Source: Methanobacteriota archaeon (GTDB lineage Archaea > Thermoplasmatota > Poseidoniia > Poseidoniales > Poseidoniaceae). From it: a stretch of DNA of 35,136 bases. Position 1 is the stretch's first letter; each line of letters starts with the position of its first letter. The notes below the pieces were generated by a model. It had not been told where the DNA came from. It ran no database searches and was given only the letters and a program-made list of their open reading frames with translations. The position numbers were made by a program, and so were the translations under genes. Where the stretch lies: assembly GCA_018666575.1 (NCBI GenBank), contig JABIYX010000107.1:1-35136 (forward strand), given 5' to 3'. Below, piece by piece: positions 17,401 through 27,300 of this stretch.

Positions 17401-19309
17401 AGAATCGATTGTTGTCGTACCTGGAGCGACATCAACATCGGGTTATGCTGATGTGAAATTCACAGATATCCATCCTGATAAGGGACCAGTACTCTATCGC
17501 GCCACATTATCGGGGAATGGTGTTGAAGAAGAACACAAAATGATTGAATTTACAGTAGCAGTGAGTGATATTCAATTCATTGGTGAAAACACTCTGTCAT
17601 TATCAAACGAGGAATACCCAGTTGCATTCGCTGGAATCGGCAAATCTACACTTGTCTTTACAGAAACAAACGGAGAACTTCATGTACGTTCTCTAACTAG
17701 TGACTTAACTCTCCAAACTGATACCTTGATCGATGATAATTGGGCTGGTGAATTAACTGTATTTGAACGAAGTGACGGTCTCGTGCATGCTGCATGGACA
17801 AGTCGAACTGAAAATCAACAAGGCTCCTTTTTCAATGATGTTGCAATGACTTCATTCTCAGAGACGGGGCAGATGCTCCCAGTACATCACCATCTAACTC
17901 CAATCAAAATCTCTGAAGGTCAATATTGGGGCTTAGATATAGCAGAAGAGGATGGACTATACGTCTTGTCAGGATACTACCGCAATATCTCAACAGGTGG
18001 TTCTTGGAGTGATACTACCTCTATTTTTACGATTCAATCCTTTACTCCAGATATCAAGGAAAATTGGTCGCTTCCAATAAATCACCTTGCGAACATTGAC
18101 ATCCACCCTGATGAAGGCGATTCACTCAGTACCGCTCTTCTGGATGGAGAATTACATGTTCTCTATCAAGAATTGAGAGATGATATATCGGGGGAGGATC
18201 GTGTTGGTCTCATGTATAGCCGTGGCGACTTGACCAGCAGTGATTGGTCGTATCAGTTGTCAGTTGGAGATTATGCCTCTTCCTCACAACTCGGCATTCT
18301 TGATGTCGATGGTGAAGATATGATTTTTGCTGCATGGATTGAGGGTGAAGGCCGAACTGCTCAAATTGCTCATACTGCAACCAAGGGCAATTGGGTGGAA
18401 CAAATTCACAGAGTGGAATCTCCGGGTTCAACACAAATTGAATTTTCAAAGCAATCGGATTCGATTGATGTCATTTACGATGAGATTACAGTTTACAGTA
18501 GAACAATTCGATATGGCTTAATGACGGATGATGGTAATAATCCCGCTTTTGCGCTCGGAAATGTGATTGGAAATAATGGAAATCTGATTGGCTATTCCAC
18601 CAATAACATAGACGGAATTGTGTTTACTGAATCGGAGACCGGTCGTATTTCAATGCAGAAATTTGCACTCAATGTTGAAGCAGAATCGGCTGAGCCGAAA
18701 TCCTTCCTTCAACAGTTACTTGAACCACTTCCAGGTTCTGAATCCACAAAGAGACTCATATTCTTTGGAATACTGGGGGCCATTTCTCTGCTCTTCCTCA
18801 CAGTAATGGCCACGTTAAGGTACTCTCACAAAGAGGAAGAAGAAAAATCCATTGAAATAGAGGATGCAGATGTTGCAATTATGGTTACTATTGAAGAGGA
18901 TTCTACGCACTCTGAAGACGAATTGGTTGCAACATTATCACCGTCATCTCCAGAATTTGTGATTGAAATGGAAGAACCCACTCTTCTTGATACGCTTGAA
19001 GCCAAGAACGCTTCAGGTGATGGAAGTGCCCGTCTCAACAGAAGAATGCAAAGGAAGCATGAGCGTGAAATTGCCGAGATTGTTTCAAAGAATCCTCCAA
19101 TGCCAGTTCCTGGTCAACTGAATCCACTTCCTCTAGTGAACACTCCACTTGAAGGGGATCAGGTATTACCATTACTTCCTCCTTTGCCAGAACTTCCTCC
19201 ATTACGAAGGGAAGTGACTTGCCCTTCATGTCAAGCAAACTTTGTGGTAACGGATATGATGCGCTCTCAACTTGAATGCCCAATTTGTTCTGAGAAATTT
19301 AATCTTTAG
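14438..19309 (+). CDS. Large secreted/membrane-anchored subtilisin-like (S8) serine protease with Ig/CARDB-like regions, C-terminal TM and cytosolic zinc ribbon
   Basis: Signal peptide FLLVFLLLLVPCAAFVSS; GVVIAVLDTGVDNEHRSL (Asp), GNGHGTHVAGSALG (His), KDGTSMATPIASGIVALML (Ser); TM LIFFGILGAISLLFLTVMATL; C-terminus VTCPSCQANFVVTDMMRSQLECPICSEKFNL. Confidence 0.92.
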   Translation: MLAIMSNLHYQQSRAPAFLLVFLLLLVPCAAFVSSQDNVESPIEITHAPAILVDGLPPLECGDEICERPLREYLRDGRPAAQEYGWWNSFGPDLDWNGMDDRLQRVLDGMDSVSPTAIIGPDGKKTVAIIVNYAWHPTDTEISQLQSVLNQHGWIGEENGAWFSELRSIDSLVVDKVPVSALMDIYFLEGVVVVEMQNVMAPSNNVAAKATKARVSDQYPYSVWAQGYTGEGVVIAVLDTGVDNEHRSLNDFDDSNDDPNEDANSYDDQKWFGGFDATSFNPVQDGSEDPNDGNGHGTHVAGSALGTGSSTGNHIGTAPGAGLIDIKVLTDGGGTNSQASLAGLQWMINNKDTNWGVDSDYQGIQIGSMSFGSVGTPLNPGDRGDNGTSAETNLINAATEQGIVCVVAVGNDGSNRIPSPASADGAITIGSVDDKNTVDRVDDEWAEYSNFGPRLDDGDDDSIDEMKPDITSYGTNIMSATASIGFAIPGSVALADNDYDEKDGTSMATPIASGIVALMLEVGDEIGLSLTPEKIKQILRDSAEQRGDVYSSSIDEKWNETYGSGIIDGACAIDILLERICGNAPTSIVNVTFPSEGAWLLSGDTTRISGDVNNTDRDFTKVEVFIEQHYPYVDSNNDNKHDKPPVMLMNWTETRGTIDAWFLDVLIEDVWVKNNDENIQIHVRAVNDEGNLSSPSIRKIQVSRMVVSLQSPALREVLEGSVQVTGQVEGVEHDRIEYRIDNHDWLFGTALTNRSGNGQDGLDNWEFTWDSSEAEDGSRDLSIRMVNKSGLTSPTTFRTYNIDNIPPAPGLRFLGDVEIFDQQLPAETVYSGSLLELKFNVFNGGDKNAEDILVRLNAPGEISEIYPSQGLIPLLKKGESVEVTLWWLATVAGEHDVSIELDPNNVQGDQDLDDNVFSFTYEILERPSQPLLRFLPGSTTTLPNIPITNEPYEIKVRVDNLGSEDAISLMVNLERKVPGVAGWLEIDRESIVVVPGATSTSGYADVKFTDIHPDKGPVLYRATLSGNGVEEEHKMIEFTVAVSDIQFIGENTLSLSNEEYPVAFAGIGKSTLVFTETNGELHVRSLTSDLTLQTDTLIDDNWAGELTVFERSDGLVHAAWTSRTENQQGSFFNDVAMTSFSETGQMLPVHHHLTPIKISEGQYWGLDIAEEDGLYVLSGYYRNISTGGSWSDTTSIFTIQSFTPDIKENWSLPINHLANIDIHPDEGDSLSTALLDGELHVLYQELRDDISGEDRVGLMYSRGDLTSSDWSYQLSVGDYASSSQLGILDVDGEDMIFAAWIEGEGRTAQIAHTATKGNWVEQIHRVESPGSTQIEFSKQSDSIDVIYDEITVYSRTIRYGLMTDDGNNPAFALGNVIGNNGNLIGYSTNNIDGIVFTESETGRISMQKFALNVEAESAEPKSFLQQLLEPLPGSESTKRLIFFGILGAISLLFLTVMATLRYSHKEEEEKSIEIEDADVAIMVTIEEDSTHSEDELVATLSPSSPEFVIEMEEPTLLDTLEAKNASGDGSARLNRRMQRKHEREIAEIVSKNPPMPVPGQLNPLPLVNTPLEGDQVLPLLPPLPELPPLRREVTCPSCQANFVVTDMMRSQLECPICSEKFNL

Positions 19310-19318
19310 GTGATTATT

Positions 19319-21136
19319 GTGTGTGGTATTTTCGGCTATATTGGGGACAAAAATGCCTCACAAGTACTCGTCCAGGGTTTACTCAGACTCGAGTATAGAG
19401 GTTATGATTCAAGCGGCATTGTCGTACGTAATGGATCACTTCAGACATTCAAAGAAATTGGGAAAATATCGGACCTTACATCAAGCCTTCCTAAAATGGA
19501 AGGGACCATTGGCATCTCTCATACTCGTTGGGCAACTCATGGTGGTGTGACAAAAGAGAATGCGCATCCACACACGAGCGAGGATGGGAAAGTAGCAATC
19601 GTTCACAACGGTATTCTTCAAAATTCGAATAAGTTACGAAAACGATTAATGCGTAAAGGAATCATCCTCTCCTCTGAAACTGATTCAGAAGTATTTTGTC
19701 ATTTCATTTCGATGGAATTGGAAAATGGAAAGTCCCCAATGGAAGCACTTGCAGCTGTTCTTCGAATAGTTCGTGGGACTTGGGGTCTTTGTGTACTGTT
19801 CAAAGATCATGATATGATTTTGTGCGCCCGTAATGGTTCTCCACTGATTATTGGCCGTTCCTCAGATGAACTGTTCATCTCCAGTGATCCTCATGCTATC
19901 CGAGAACACACAAGTGAAATGTTTGCTCTTGACGACGGGCAAATCGCTCGACTTGATCGTGAAGGTTTCGAAATAATGCTTCCTGAAGGTACACCCGTTG
20001 AGTCAAACCCTCTTGATATTGATGAAGAATGGGGAGTCAGTGAATTAGGAGATTATCCCCATTTTATGCTGAAAGAAATTCATGAACAATCACAATCCTT
20101 GCAACATTGCATTAGTGGGAGATTGCGCCATTCATCAGGATCGGCTAATCTTGGTGGATTAGACCTCGCACGGCACGATCTCACATCGATTCCTCATGTT
20201 CGTCTCATTGGTTGTGGAACTGCATTACATGCAGCTCAAATTGGTCAGTTATTGATTGAGAAATGGGCACGTATACCTGCAGTTTCTCATGTTGCAAGCG
20301 AATTCAACATGAATGACCCTGTCATTAATCCCAAGGCTATGCATTTTGCAATTTCCCAGTCAGGGGAAACTGCTGACACCCTTTCTGCTGTAAAAGAAAT
20401 TCAACGTAAGGGCGCTGATGTTCATGGTGTAATCAACGTCGTTGGTTCAACAATTGCTCGTCAATGCGGTAAAGGAGTGTATATCCATTCAGGCCCAGAG
20501 CAATCAGTGGCATCCACGAAGGCGTTTACAAACATGGTGGGAGCTCTCTCTCTTTTCGCACTGAAGTTAGGTCGTGGAAGATATCTTAACCTTACAGAAG
20601 GAAAGAAAATCGCAAAGGGAATGAAGGATTTACCAAAGAAAATCGAATCTTATCTTGCAAATCAAGGACCAATTGCAGAGGCAGTTGATGCCATTATTGG
20701 TGCTAAAAACGTTCTATTCTTGGGCCGTGGGGTGTCATCTCCCGTCGCTTCAGAAGGTGCACTGAAGTTGATGGAGATTGCTTATATTCCATGTCTTGCT
20801 TATCCCGCTGGTGAAATGAAACATGGTCCAATTGCATTGATAGAAGAAGGGTCGCCAGTGGTTGTTATCGCTCCAAATGATGGCGTTCAAGACCGAACTC
20901 TCAATGCAATACATGAGTGTAAAGCGCGTGGTGCCCGCATTATCTTAATTCATGAAGAAGGAGATTCAATCTCAGAAATTGGAGATATCAATATCTCTGT
21001 TCCAAAAACTCATCCAATGCTTTCTCCACTGATTACTGTTCTACCGACTCAACTTATTGCATATCACACTGCACTGAAACTCGGGAACGATGTCGATCGA
21101 CCTCGCAATCTTGCGAAATCAGTAACCGTTGAGTGA
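19319..21136 (+). CDS. glmS: Glutamine-fructose-6-phosphate aminotransferase (isomerizing)
   Basis: CGIFGYIGDKNASQVLVQGLLRLEYRGYDSSG, ISHTRWATHGGVTKENAHPH, SIS domains (ISQSGETADTLSAVKE), C-terminus HTALKLGNDVDRPRNLAKSVTVE. GTG at 19319 puts the catalytic Cys at position 2; the ORF-track start is 19310. Confidence 0.95.
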   Translation: MCGIFGYIGDKNASQVLVQGLLRLEYRGYDSSGIVVRNGSLQTFKEIGKISDLTSSLPKMEGTIGISHTRWATHGGVTKENAHPHTSEDGKVAIVHNGILQNSNKLRKRLMRKGIILSSETDSEVFCHFISMELENGKSPMEALAAVLRIVRGTWGLCVLFKDHDMILCARNGSPLIIGRSSDELFISSDPHAIREHTSEMFALDDGQIARLDREGFEIMLPEGTPVESNPLDIDEEWGVSELGDYPHFMLKEIHEQSQSLQHCISGRLRHSSGSANLGGLDLARHDLTSIPHVRLIGCGTALHAAQIGQLLIEKWARIPAVSHVASEFNMNDPVINPKAMHFAISQSGETADTLSAVKEIQRKGADVHGVINVVGSTIARQCGKGVYIHSGPEQSVASTKAFTNMVGALSLFALKLGRGRYLNLTEGKKIAKGMKDLPKKIESYLANQGPIAEAVDAIIGAKNVLFLGRGVSSPVASEGALKLMEIAYIPCLAYPAGEMKHGPIALIEEGSPVVVIAPNDGVQDRTLNAIHECKARGARIILIHEEGDSISEIGDINISVPKTHPMLSPLITVLPTQLIAYHTALKLGNDVDRPRNLAKSVTVE

Positions 21137-21856
21137 TTAAAGAACAGTAAATCGCTGTTCACTTTCTTTCCAATCGAATGGCTTGTATCCTAAGGCGTGT
21201 CGTGTATGGCGCATCTTAACGATTCCAAGTTTACGCTGAACATCATCACCTTTCCGATCCATAACAAGGTGAATAACCCCATCTGAAAGATAGTCTTCAA
21301 CACCATATTCTCCGAATTGTTTGTGATCTTCGCCTGTCATTTCACAGATGAAGAAGGATGTTAATTCAAGTCGTCGAACAGCTTCAAAGAGTCTGAAGAT
21401 TTCATCACGTGGGTTTTCCATTTTGGTTAATGTAAAGAATGCTCCGAGCGAATCGAAAACTAGGAGTTCAAATCCAATCGACTTACGGTAGTTTGTTAAT
21501 TGTTTGATGAGTTGTCCCATCCAGTCAACACGATTACTCATTCCCTGCTCATCCAATTGAACACGAAGATCGGATAGATCGATAATTGCAATTCTGTTTC
21601 GAACTCGAGGGTCATCAACATTCATCCCCATGTTTGACATGTGGGCTCGTAGTGAATCCTTACCTTGCTCTAAGGTCACATAAATTCCACTTGTCTCGCC
21701 ATAGAGAACTGCGTTATACAGGACGGAAAATGTTACACTAGATTTCATAGCTCCTGAGGCACCTGCTACGATACAGATGTGTCCTTTTGGAATTCCTCCT
21801 TGCATCTTTTCATCCAATCCTTCAACGTGGGTTGGTATTCGTTTCATGGTGTCCAT
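21137..21856 (-). CDS. KaiC/RadA-like RecA-superfamily ATPase
   Basis: RIPTHVEGLDEKMQGGIPKGHICIVAGASGAMKSS, SGIYVTLEQGKDSL, LLVFDSLGAFF: KaiC-family layout. ATG at 21856 (MDTMKRIPTHVEG) preferred over the track start 21940. Confidence 0.85.
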   Translation of the reverse strand: MDTMKRIPTHVEGLDEKMQGGIPKGHICIVAGASGAMKSSVTFSVLYNAVLYGETSGIYVTLEQGKDSLRAHMSNMGMNVDDPRVRNRIAIIDLSDLRVQLDEQGMSNRVDWMGQLIKQLTNYRKSIGFELLVFDSLGAFFTLTKMENPRDEIFRLFEAVRRLELTSFFICEMTGEDHKQFGEYGVEDYLSDGVIHLVMDRKGDDVQRKLGIVKMRHTRHALGYKPFDWKESEQRFTVL

Positions 21857-21951
21857 TGTTGCGCCCCGTCTTGAGGAAGACAATCTGCCCTTTGAAACAC
21901 ACGCTTCGAACGTTTGCAAAATCTGATGAAGGGAATCCACTTAGAGTAACC

Positions 21952-22521
21952 ATGCGCATCCTCCTTGCATCAGCATCAATTCGCAGGGGACTCATTCTGC
22001 AGGAGCGGTATACAGATGTTGTACAAAGAGCACTTGTAAACGTTAACGAAAGCGTCCCAAGAGGTCCGATTTCAGATCAGGTTCGAGAGGTTTCGTTAAG
22101 GAAATCAAGAGCAGTCTCATTTCCTATTGACGAAGATGTTGTCATCGTTGCAGATACTCTTGTCGAGGACCCTGATGATGAAAACACGGCTCTCGGTCAG
22201 CCCAGAGATGTTTCACATGCAACCAGTATGCTCATTCGTTTACGTGGCAGAAGACATCGGGTATGGTCTGCAACATCGGTATATGCCTTGGGTCAATGGA
22301 ACACGACAATCGAGTGTGCAATCGTTGAATTCAGTGATTTTTCAGATGATGCATTGATTGAACTCATAGAATCGAACTCATGGAAAGGGAAAGCGGGTGG
22401 CTATGACCTTGCCGGATTAATGGGTAAGCACGCTTCACTGGTTGAAGGTTCAGAATCGACTGTGCTTGGATTCACAGAAAAGTCGCTTGAATATCTGGAC
22501 CAGTTGAGTCAATTACTTTGA
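21952..22521 (+). CDS. Maf-like nucleotide pyrophosphatase
   Basis: MRILLASASIRRGLIL, VSLRKSRAVSFP, VIVADTLVED, GQPRDVSHATSMLIRLRGRRHRVWSATSVYA, KAGGYDLAGLMGKHASLVEGSESTVLGF. Start moved from track 21787 to the ATG giving the canonical Maf N-terminus. Confidence 0.87.
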   Translation: MRILLASASIRRGLILQERYTDVVQRALVNVNESVPRGPISDQVREVSLRKSRAVSFPIDEDVVIVADTLVEDPDDENTALGQPRDVSHATSMLIRLRGRRHRVWSATSVYALGQWNTTIECAIVEFSDFSDDALIELIESNSWKGKAGGYDLAGLMGKHASLVEGSESTVLGFTEKSLEYLDQLSQLL

Positions 22522-23811
22522 CAAGAACCGATTGTAAAACATTGGGATGCGATGCCAATTGGCATTCGGGAAGAAGATATGCCTTGCTAAGAGATATGTT
22601 AAGGATAAAATGCCAACGATCTGAGCCACAGCCCAGCCAATGAATGGAACGTAGTTTTTTCCAGTTGTGAGCACATTCTTGTCATAGAGAGACCAACAAA
22701 TTAGGACTGCTCCAATCATCAATGAGAGGAAGGTAATCCAAGGAGTTGATCGATTTGCTAATGAAATATGCAAATGGTCTTCGTGTAAAAACAATGCAAA
22801 ACCCCAGACGATAAGGAATCCAGAACTCGCTAGAAGCAACCAGTGAGCGGGTTGAATGCCCGCTTGCCCATCGTGACCTGTCCAGATTGGTCCAATCGAG
22901 ATGACAGCTAAAACCGGGAGTAAGAGATATCCTCCTAGGACCATTCTCGAATGGGGCTTTGCTAGAGGGCCAAAGGAAAGTTGAAGAATTCGTTTCGGGT
23001 CAATAATAAAGAACATGAGTATGAATAACGCCGTAAGAGAAATGTCAACAATATCTTCTGATACCAAACCTCTTCCTCTTAGTGTGCTGATTACAATATG
23101 TGCTAAAGCAATGATGAAAAACAAAGCGAACTTGAATTGAAGAGATTTAGGCTTCGTAACCTCCCATCCTAATCGACGGTTGAAGTGTGATAACAAACAT
23201 GTCGCAATTTGCATGCATGAGAAAAGAGCGACTGTAAAGGCAACTCCAAGTTCAATCATACCGCCAAAACCTCTCAAGAACCATGATATGATGACAACAA
23301 GGCCACAAATGACGAGCAGGATTCCAGGCGTGTAGGAAAATACTCCGACTTCATCGACTTCATTTTTGGTTCGAAATACGTCGATTGCTGGACTGGCCAG
23401 CGAAAGTAGAGAAAGAGAAAGAAGAATGATTCCGATTCCAGACAGCTCGATTAACAAGTCCCAGTCTGTTGAGAATACACCAACTAGAATGAACAGTTGA
23501 CCGAGTATATTGAGCTGTAAAAAGTGACGCATTGTTGTTCGTTCAAATGATGGAATGTTGTACACTAAAGGAAACGTGTCAAAAGCGATTCCAGCCAAAA
23601 CTGCAATCATTGGTCCAAGTGAAAAATGAACTATGAAGATGAAATTTATTGTTTTCAATCGTTCATCATCATCAAATAACCCATAAGGGGATTTGAAAAT
23701 CAGCCACGTAATCATGATTGCAAAAAGAAGGAACATCGCAGCTGATGCTACAAACAATTCGAGGTATGAGCCTGCGAATTTCTCCCTCTGTTGTTCAGTC
23801 ATGCTAATCAC
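22513..23811 (-). CDS. Polytopic membrane protein of unknown function
   Basis: About 430 aa composed largely of regularly spaced hydrophobic helices (roughly 12 by eye). 3' end overlaps maf by 9 bp. GTG start at 23811 or ATG at 23802. Confidence 0.7.
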   Translation of the reverse strand: MISMTEQQREKFAGSYLELFVASAAMFLLFAIMITWLIFKSPYGLFDDDERLKTINFIFIVHFSLGPMIAVLAGIAFDTFPLVYNIPSFERTTMRHFLQLNILGQLFILVGVFSTDWDLLIELSGIGIILLSLSLLSLASPAIDVFRTKNEVDEVGVFSYTPGILLVICGLVVIISWFLRGFGGMIELGVAFTVALFSCMQIATCLLSHFNRRLGWEVTKPKSLQFKFALFFIIALAHIVISTLRGRGLVSEDIVDISLTALFILMFFIIDPKRILQLSFGPLAKPHSRMVLGGYLLLPVLAVISIGPIWTGHDGQAGIQPAHWLLLASSGFLIVWGFALFLHEDHLHISLANRSTPWITFLSLMIGAVLICWSLYDKNVLTTGKNYVPFIGWAVAQIVGILSLTYLLARHIFFPNANWHRIPMFYNRFLSK

Positions 23812-24360
23812 TCATTCAACTTGAAGAAGCCGGGTTATCCCGAGTTCGTGCTTATTTCGCTCAACTACAACATCAGATCCTGGAATCAGCAGTAGTTTTT
23901 CCTCTGCATCCAATGCAAAAATAGCGACACCAACTCGTTCACACATCGTTCGTAATTCTCTACGACATGCTTGCTGATGAGAGTCCATGTGAACCAAAGG
24001 TCGTAAATCTACGATTACAGTATCTCCTTGATTGACTCGTTCTGAAATCTGATTTGTATAAATCCTATATTTAGAATCAGGCTTGACATAACGAAGTGCT
24101 CTCTTTGGGCGAATCTTTTCTGTCCTTCCAATCGATGAGAGGTCATGAAACGGTTCACCATCAGGGGTTACCGGGCCAGTCCAGAATGAAGGGGGCGACC
24201 TTAGTTGAGCCGATTCTTGGACTTCTTCAACAAGGGGTTCTGTGATTTGTTCTTGTGTCTCTAATGCAGGTTGTTGCTCTACAAGCGCTCTCTGTGGAGG
24301 CGGTGTTGGAGCCCCTCCTTCCGGATCGGGTAAGCCAAAAAATTGCCACAAGTTCCCCAT
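23812..24360 (-). CDS. SepF-like cell-division-associated protein (tentative)
   Basis: N-terminal MGNLWQFFGLP resembles a membrane-targeting amphipathic helix; Pro/Gln-rich linker; C-terminal ISERVNQGDTVIVDLRPLVHMDSHQQACRRELRTMCERVGVAIFALDAEEKLLLIPGSDVVVER matches archaeal SepF domain architecture by eye. Confidence 0.5.
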   Translation of the reverse strand: MGNLWQFFGLPDPEGGAPTPPPQRALVEQQPALETQEQITEPLVEEVQESAQLRSPPSFWTGPVTPDGEPFHDLSSIGRTEKIRPKRALRYVKPDSKYRIYTNQISERVNQGDTVIVDLRPLVHMDSHQQACRRELRTMCERVGVAIFALDAEEKLLLIPGSDVVVERNKHELGITRLLQVE

Positions 24361-24365
24361 GCACG

Positions 24366-27300
24366 TCACAAATCCAAATCATCAAGTAAACTCGACAGAC
24401 TGGTTGTGGCTTGGCTTGTTGGAGTCATTGAAGGTGTCGGTTGAGCAACAGGTGCAGGCGGCTGATTTGCTGCTAAGTATTGCTCGCCATAGTACGACCA
24501 TTGTTCCATCGTCCAGCCTTGTGGGAGTCCACTTGCTGGGAGAGGTGGCCCTTGATTTGTCTGAGGAGGTTGGTCATACGAAGGTTGAGAAACAGGTTGA
24601 GACGGTTGTGTTGGTTGTTCAAATGCTGGAGTTTCTGTAGGAGATTCATAGGTTGGCAAAGTAGCTGAATCCCACATTTTACTCGAACCAGTTGACTCGA
24701 GTAAATCTTCAGAGGGTGACCGTCGTGTGACTGCTAAAAAGGAAGCAAGGACAAGGACCAGAACGACGAGTAACATGATTACAATCGACATTGTCTCGCT
24801 GACACCAAGGGCTTCACTGAATTCTTCCAGAATGCCTTCTGCAGGCTTTTCTTCAACTGAAATGGTCAATGTCTTCGTGCTTGTGGCCAAATCATCATCA
24901 GTAACTGTTAGGGTAATCATCCACGTGCCGGCTGGTAAATCGTCAATTGAAATTGAAATACCAGTTGAATCGACATCCCCTAATCCTTCACCGTCTAGAT
25001 TCGTATCTTCCCATTCAAAGTCCCAAACGTAGAGCATATCGAGAAGATCACCTTCTGTGTCTATTGTATCGAATGCTGTAATGTTAAGCGTATCACCTTC
25101 GACTAAGTTGTCGATGGAGCCATTTCCGTAGGTAATCTTTGCAGTAGGGATTCGGTTGTTGACTTTTACAACGGCTGAGAGTGAGGCCTTTTCGCCATCG
25201 TCATCCATAACCCACGCAGTGATTGTTCTGTATCCTGATGAATCCCACATTGTTTCTAGACGGTCTCCTTCAACATCACAATCGTTGTTCAGTGTTCCAT
25301 CAAGGTCACTATCAGTTGTTCCATCAATGTCCCAACAGATTTCCAATGTCTCCATGTCAGAGGCAGTATCAATACCAATTACATCGAATGCAACGACTTC
25401 ATTTTCCCAAACGGGTAGCCCATCGATCCGATTGATAGCGTCTAAGAAATTTGTCTTAGCAGTTATAGTTGGTGCTACGTTTTGGATTGTGACCATTGCA
25501 AGAGATGGCTCAGACGAAACGCCATCATCATCAACAGATCGTACACTGATGACATGCTCACCAGTTGTTGGCCATGATGTGGCTACATCTGATGCTGAGC
25601 CATCGGTTGAAACCGTCATGTTTGGCATGAGGTCACTGAGATTCCAATTTAGAATCAGTTGGTCTCGATCATTGAGTGAGTCCGATCCCTGTGCACGTAA
25701 AATGACAGTTTGGTCTTCTTCCAAAATCCAGGTTCCATTTGCGTCAAATGGAGTATTTACTCCTGCAATCCATACCTCGATTTCACCAACTTCTGGCGCT
25801 ATATTCAGTACATTTAGGCTCGAGTTAACTTCGGTCTGAGCACCATCGTCGTCCGTTGCGATTGCCTTGATTTCAATTGGTCCTTCTTCCATAGGGGTAA
25901 AGGTACAGGTCGGCTGAGTCAAACCTTCTTGGCAGTTAAGATCGGGCCAAGAAATAGAGACTTGTTGCCCAGATGGAGATGTTGTATCGACGTCACCACT
26001 ATCGGATGCATCGATTGTTATTTCCGTTCCAACAGGAATTTCGGCAGCATGAGTGAGATTCATGTACGGTGCTCGGTTGAGGATTGTCACATAATTGACC
26101 AGGGTTGTTGAATCGAGTTCATCATCTGTAACGATGGTCGTAAGTTCCCAAGCACCAGCGTCTGTCCAATTCCACGACATTACACAATCAGGTGTGGTGA
26201 TGACATCGATGAGGCCTGGCCGTGATTCGATTTCAAATCGACATTCAACGTCCCCACCATCTGGATCAAATGATGTACGTGCATCAATCAAAACATCTTC
26301 GAAGGTGTATTTTCCTGATTCGATGCTCATCGATGCATTTGGCGAGCGTCCAATGAAAATATCAACACTTGCTTGGTTATTACTTCTATTTGCGTCACCA
26401 GCAACCAATTCGTCAGGGTCGACAGTAAAGGTCAGACTTTGACTCCCGATAGTGGCTCCTTCTGGAACCGTCCAATCAACAATAATTCGTTGTTCACTGT
26501 ATGCATCGATTGCAGGGACTGCTTGGCGTATTGCTTGCCCTCCTGGGACAACAACTTCCATCTCAGTTGATGGCGATGTCAGAACACCACGGTTTTGTGC
26601 CGGTAATGAGAAGGATAGTAAATCTCCTGGAAGGGCATTGTATCCTATTGATTTTGAGAGTGTTGCAATCTCACTGTCACGAGTTCTTGTAACGATAATG
26701 GAATCTTCTTGGGCAACCAAGTCAATGCCTACAACATTCAAATCGATAACAATTGTAGCAACACCAATAATTTCCTGAACTGGATCCCATACAATGACTC
26801 CATTGCTGGTGTAATCATCGCTTGCGGTGGTGTCATCCTGAACGTTTGATACGTTGATGTTCTCTTCAATCTCACCGTTACTATCTGTTGTCGGATTAAG
26901 TAACGTTCCTGCCATTTCGTAACGTAGTTGAAGATTTTTATTTACTTCTGGAGTGTTATTTGGAGCTACTGCATAGGTGGCATAGATGTCGGACATTGAG
27001 TCCGGCAATGTGGCTACGAATTGAGTTGTTACTTCGATGTCCACGTTTCGATCGCCTGGAGTCGTTCTCTTGTTTACGCCAAAGGAATCAACTGGTTCGT
27101 AATCCTTGAGTAGCCAATCGATTGTAAATCCTGCAGCGTTCGAGATTCGAATCCATGAGTTGAAGCGAACAGCAGGGCAATACCAATTGAAACCTGAACT
27201 CACTCCTGTAGCATTCCATTCGTTTACTTTGTATGACTCATCACATCCTTCGTATTTGATGTTCAAGCCATCTTCAGTTGGAATGCCATCTGTTGTGACC

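Noticed and set aside
25156-25839. 227-aa plus-strand ORF
   Set aside because: Antisense to PKD paralog 2; Ser/Thr/Val-rich translation results from reverse reading of the acidic repeats.
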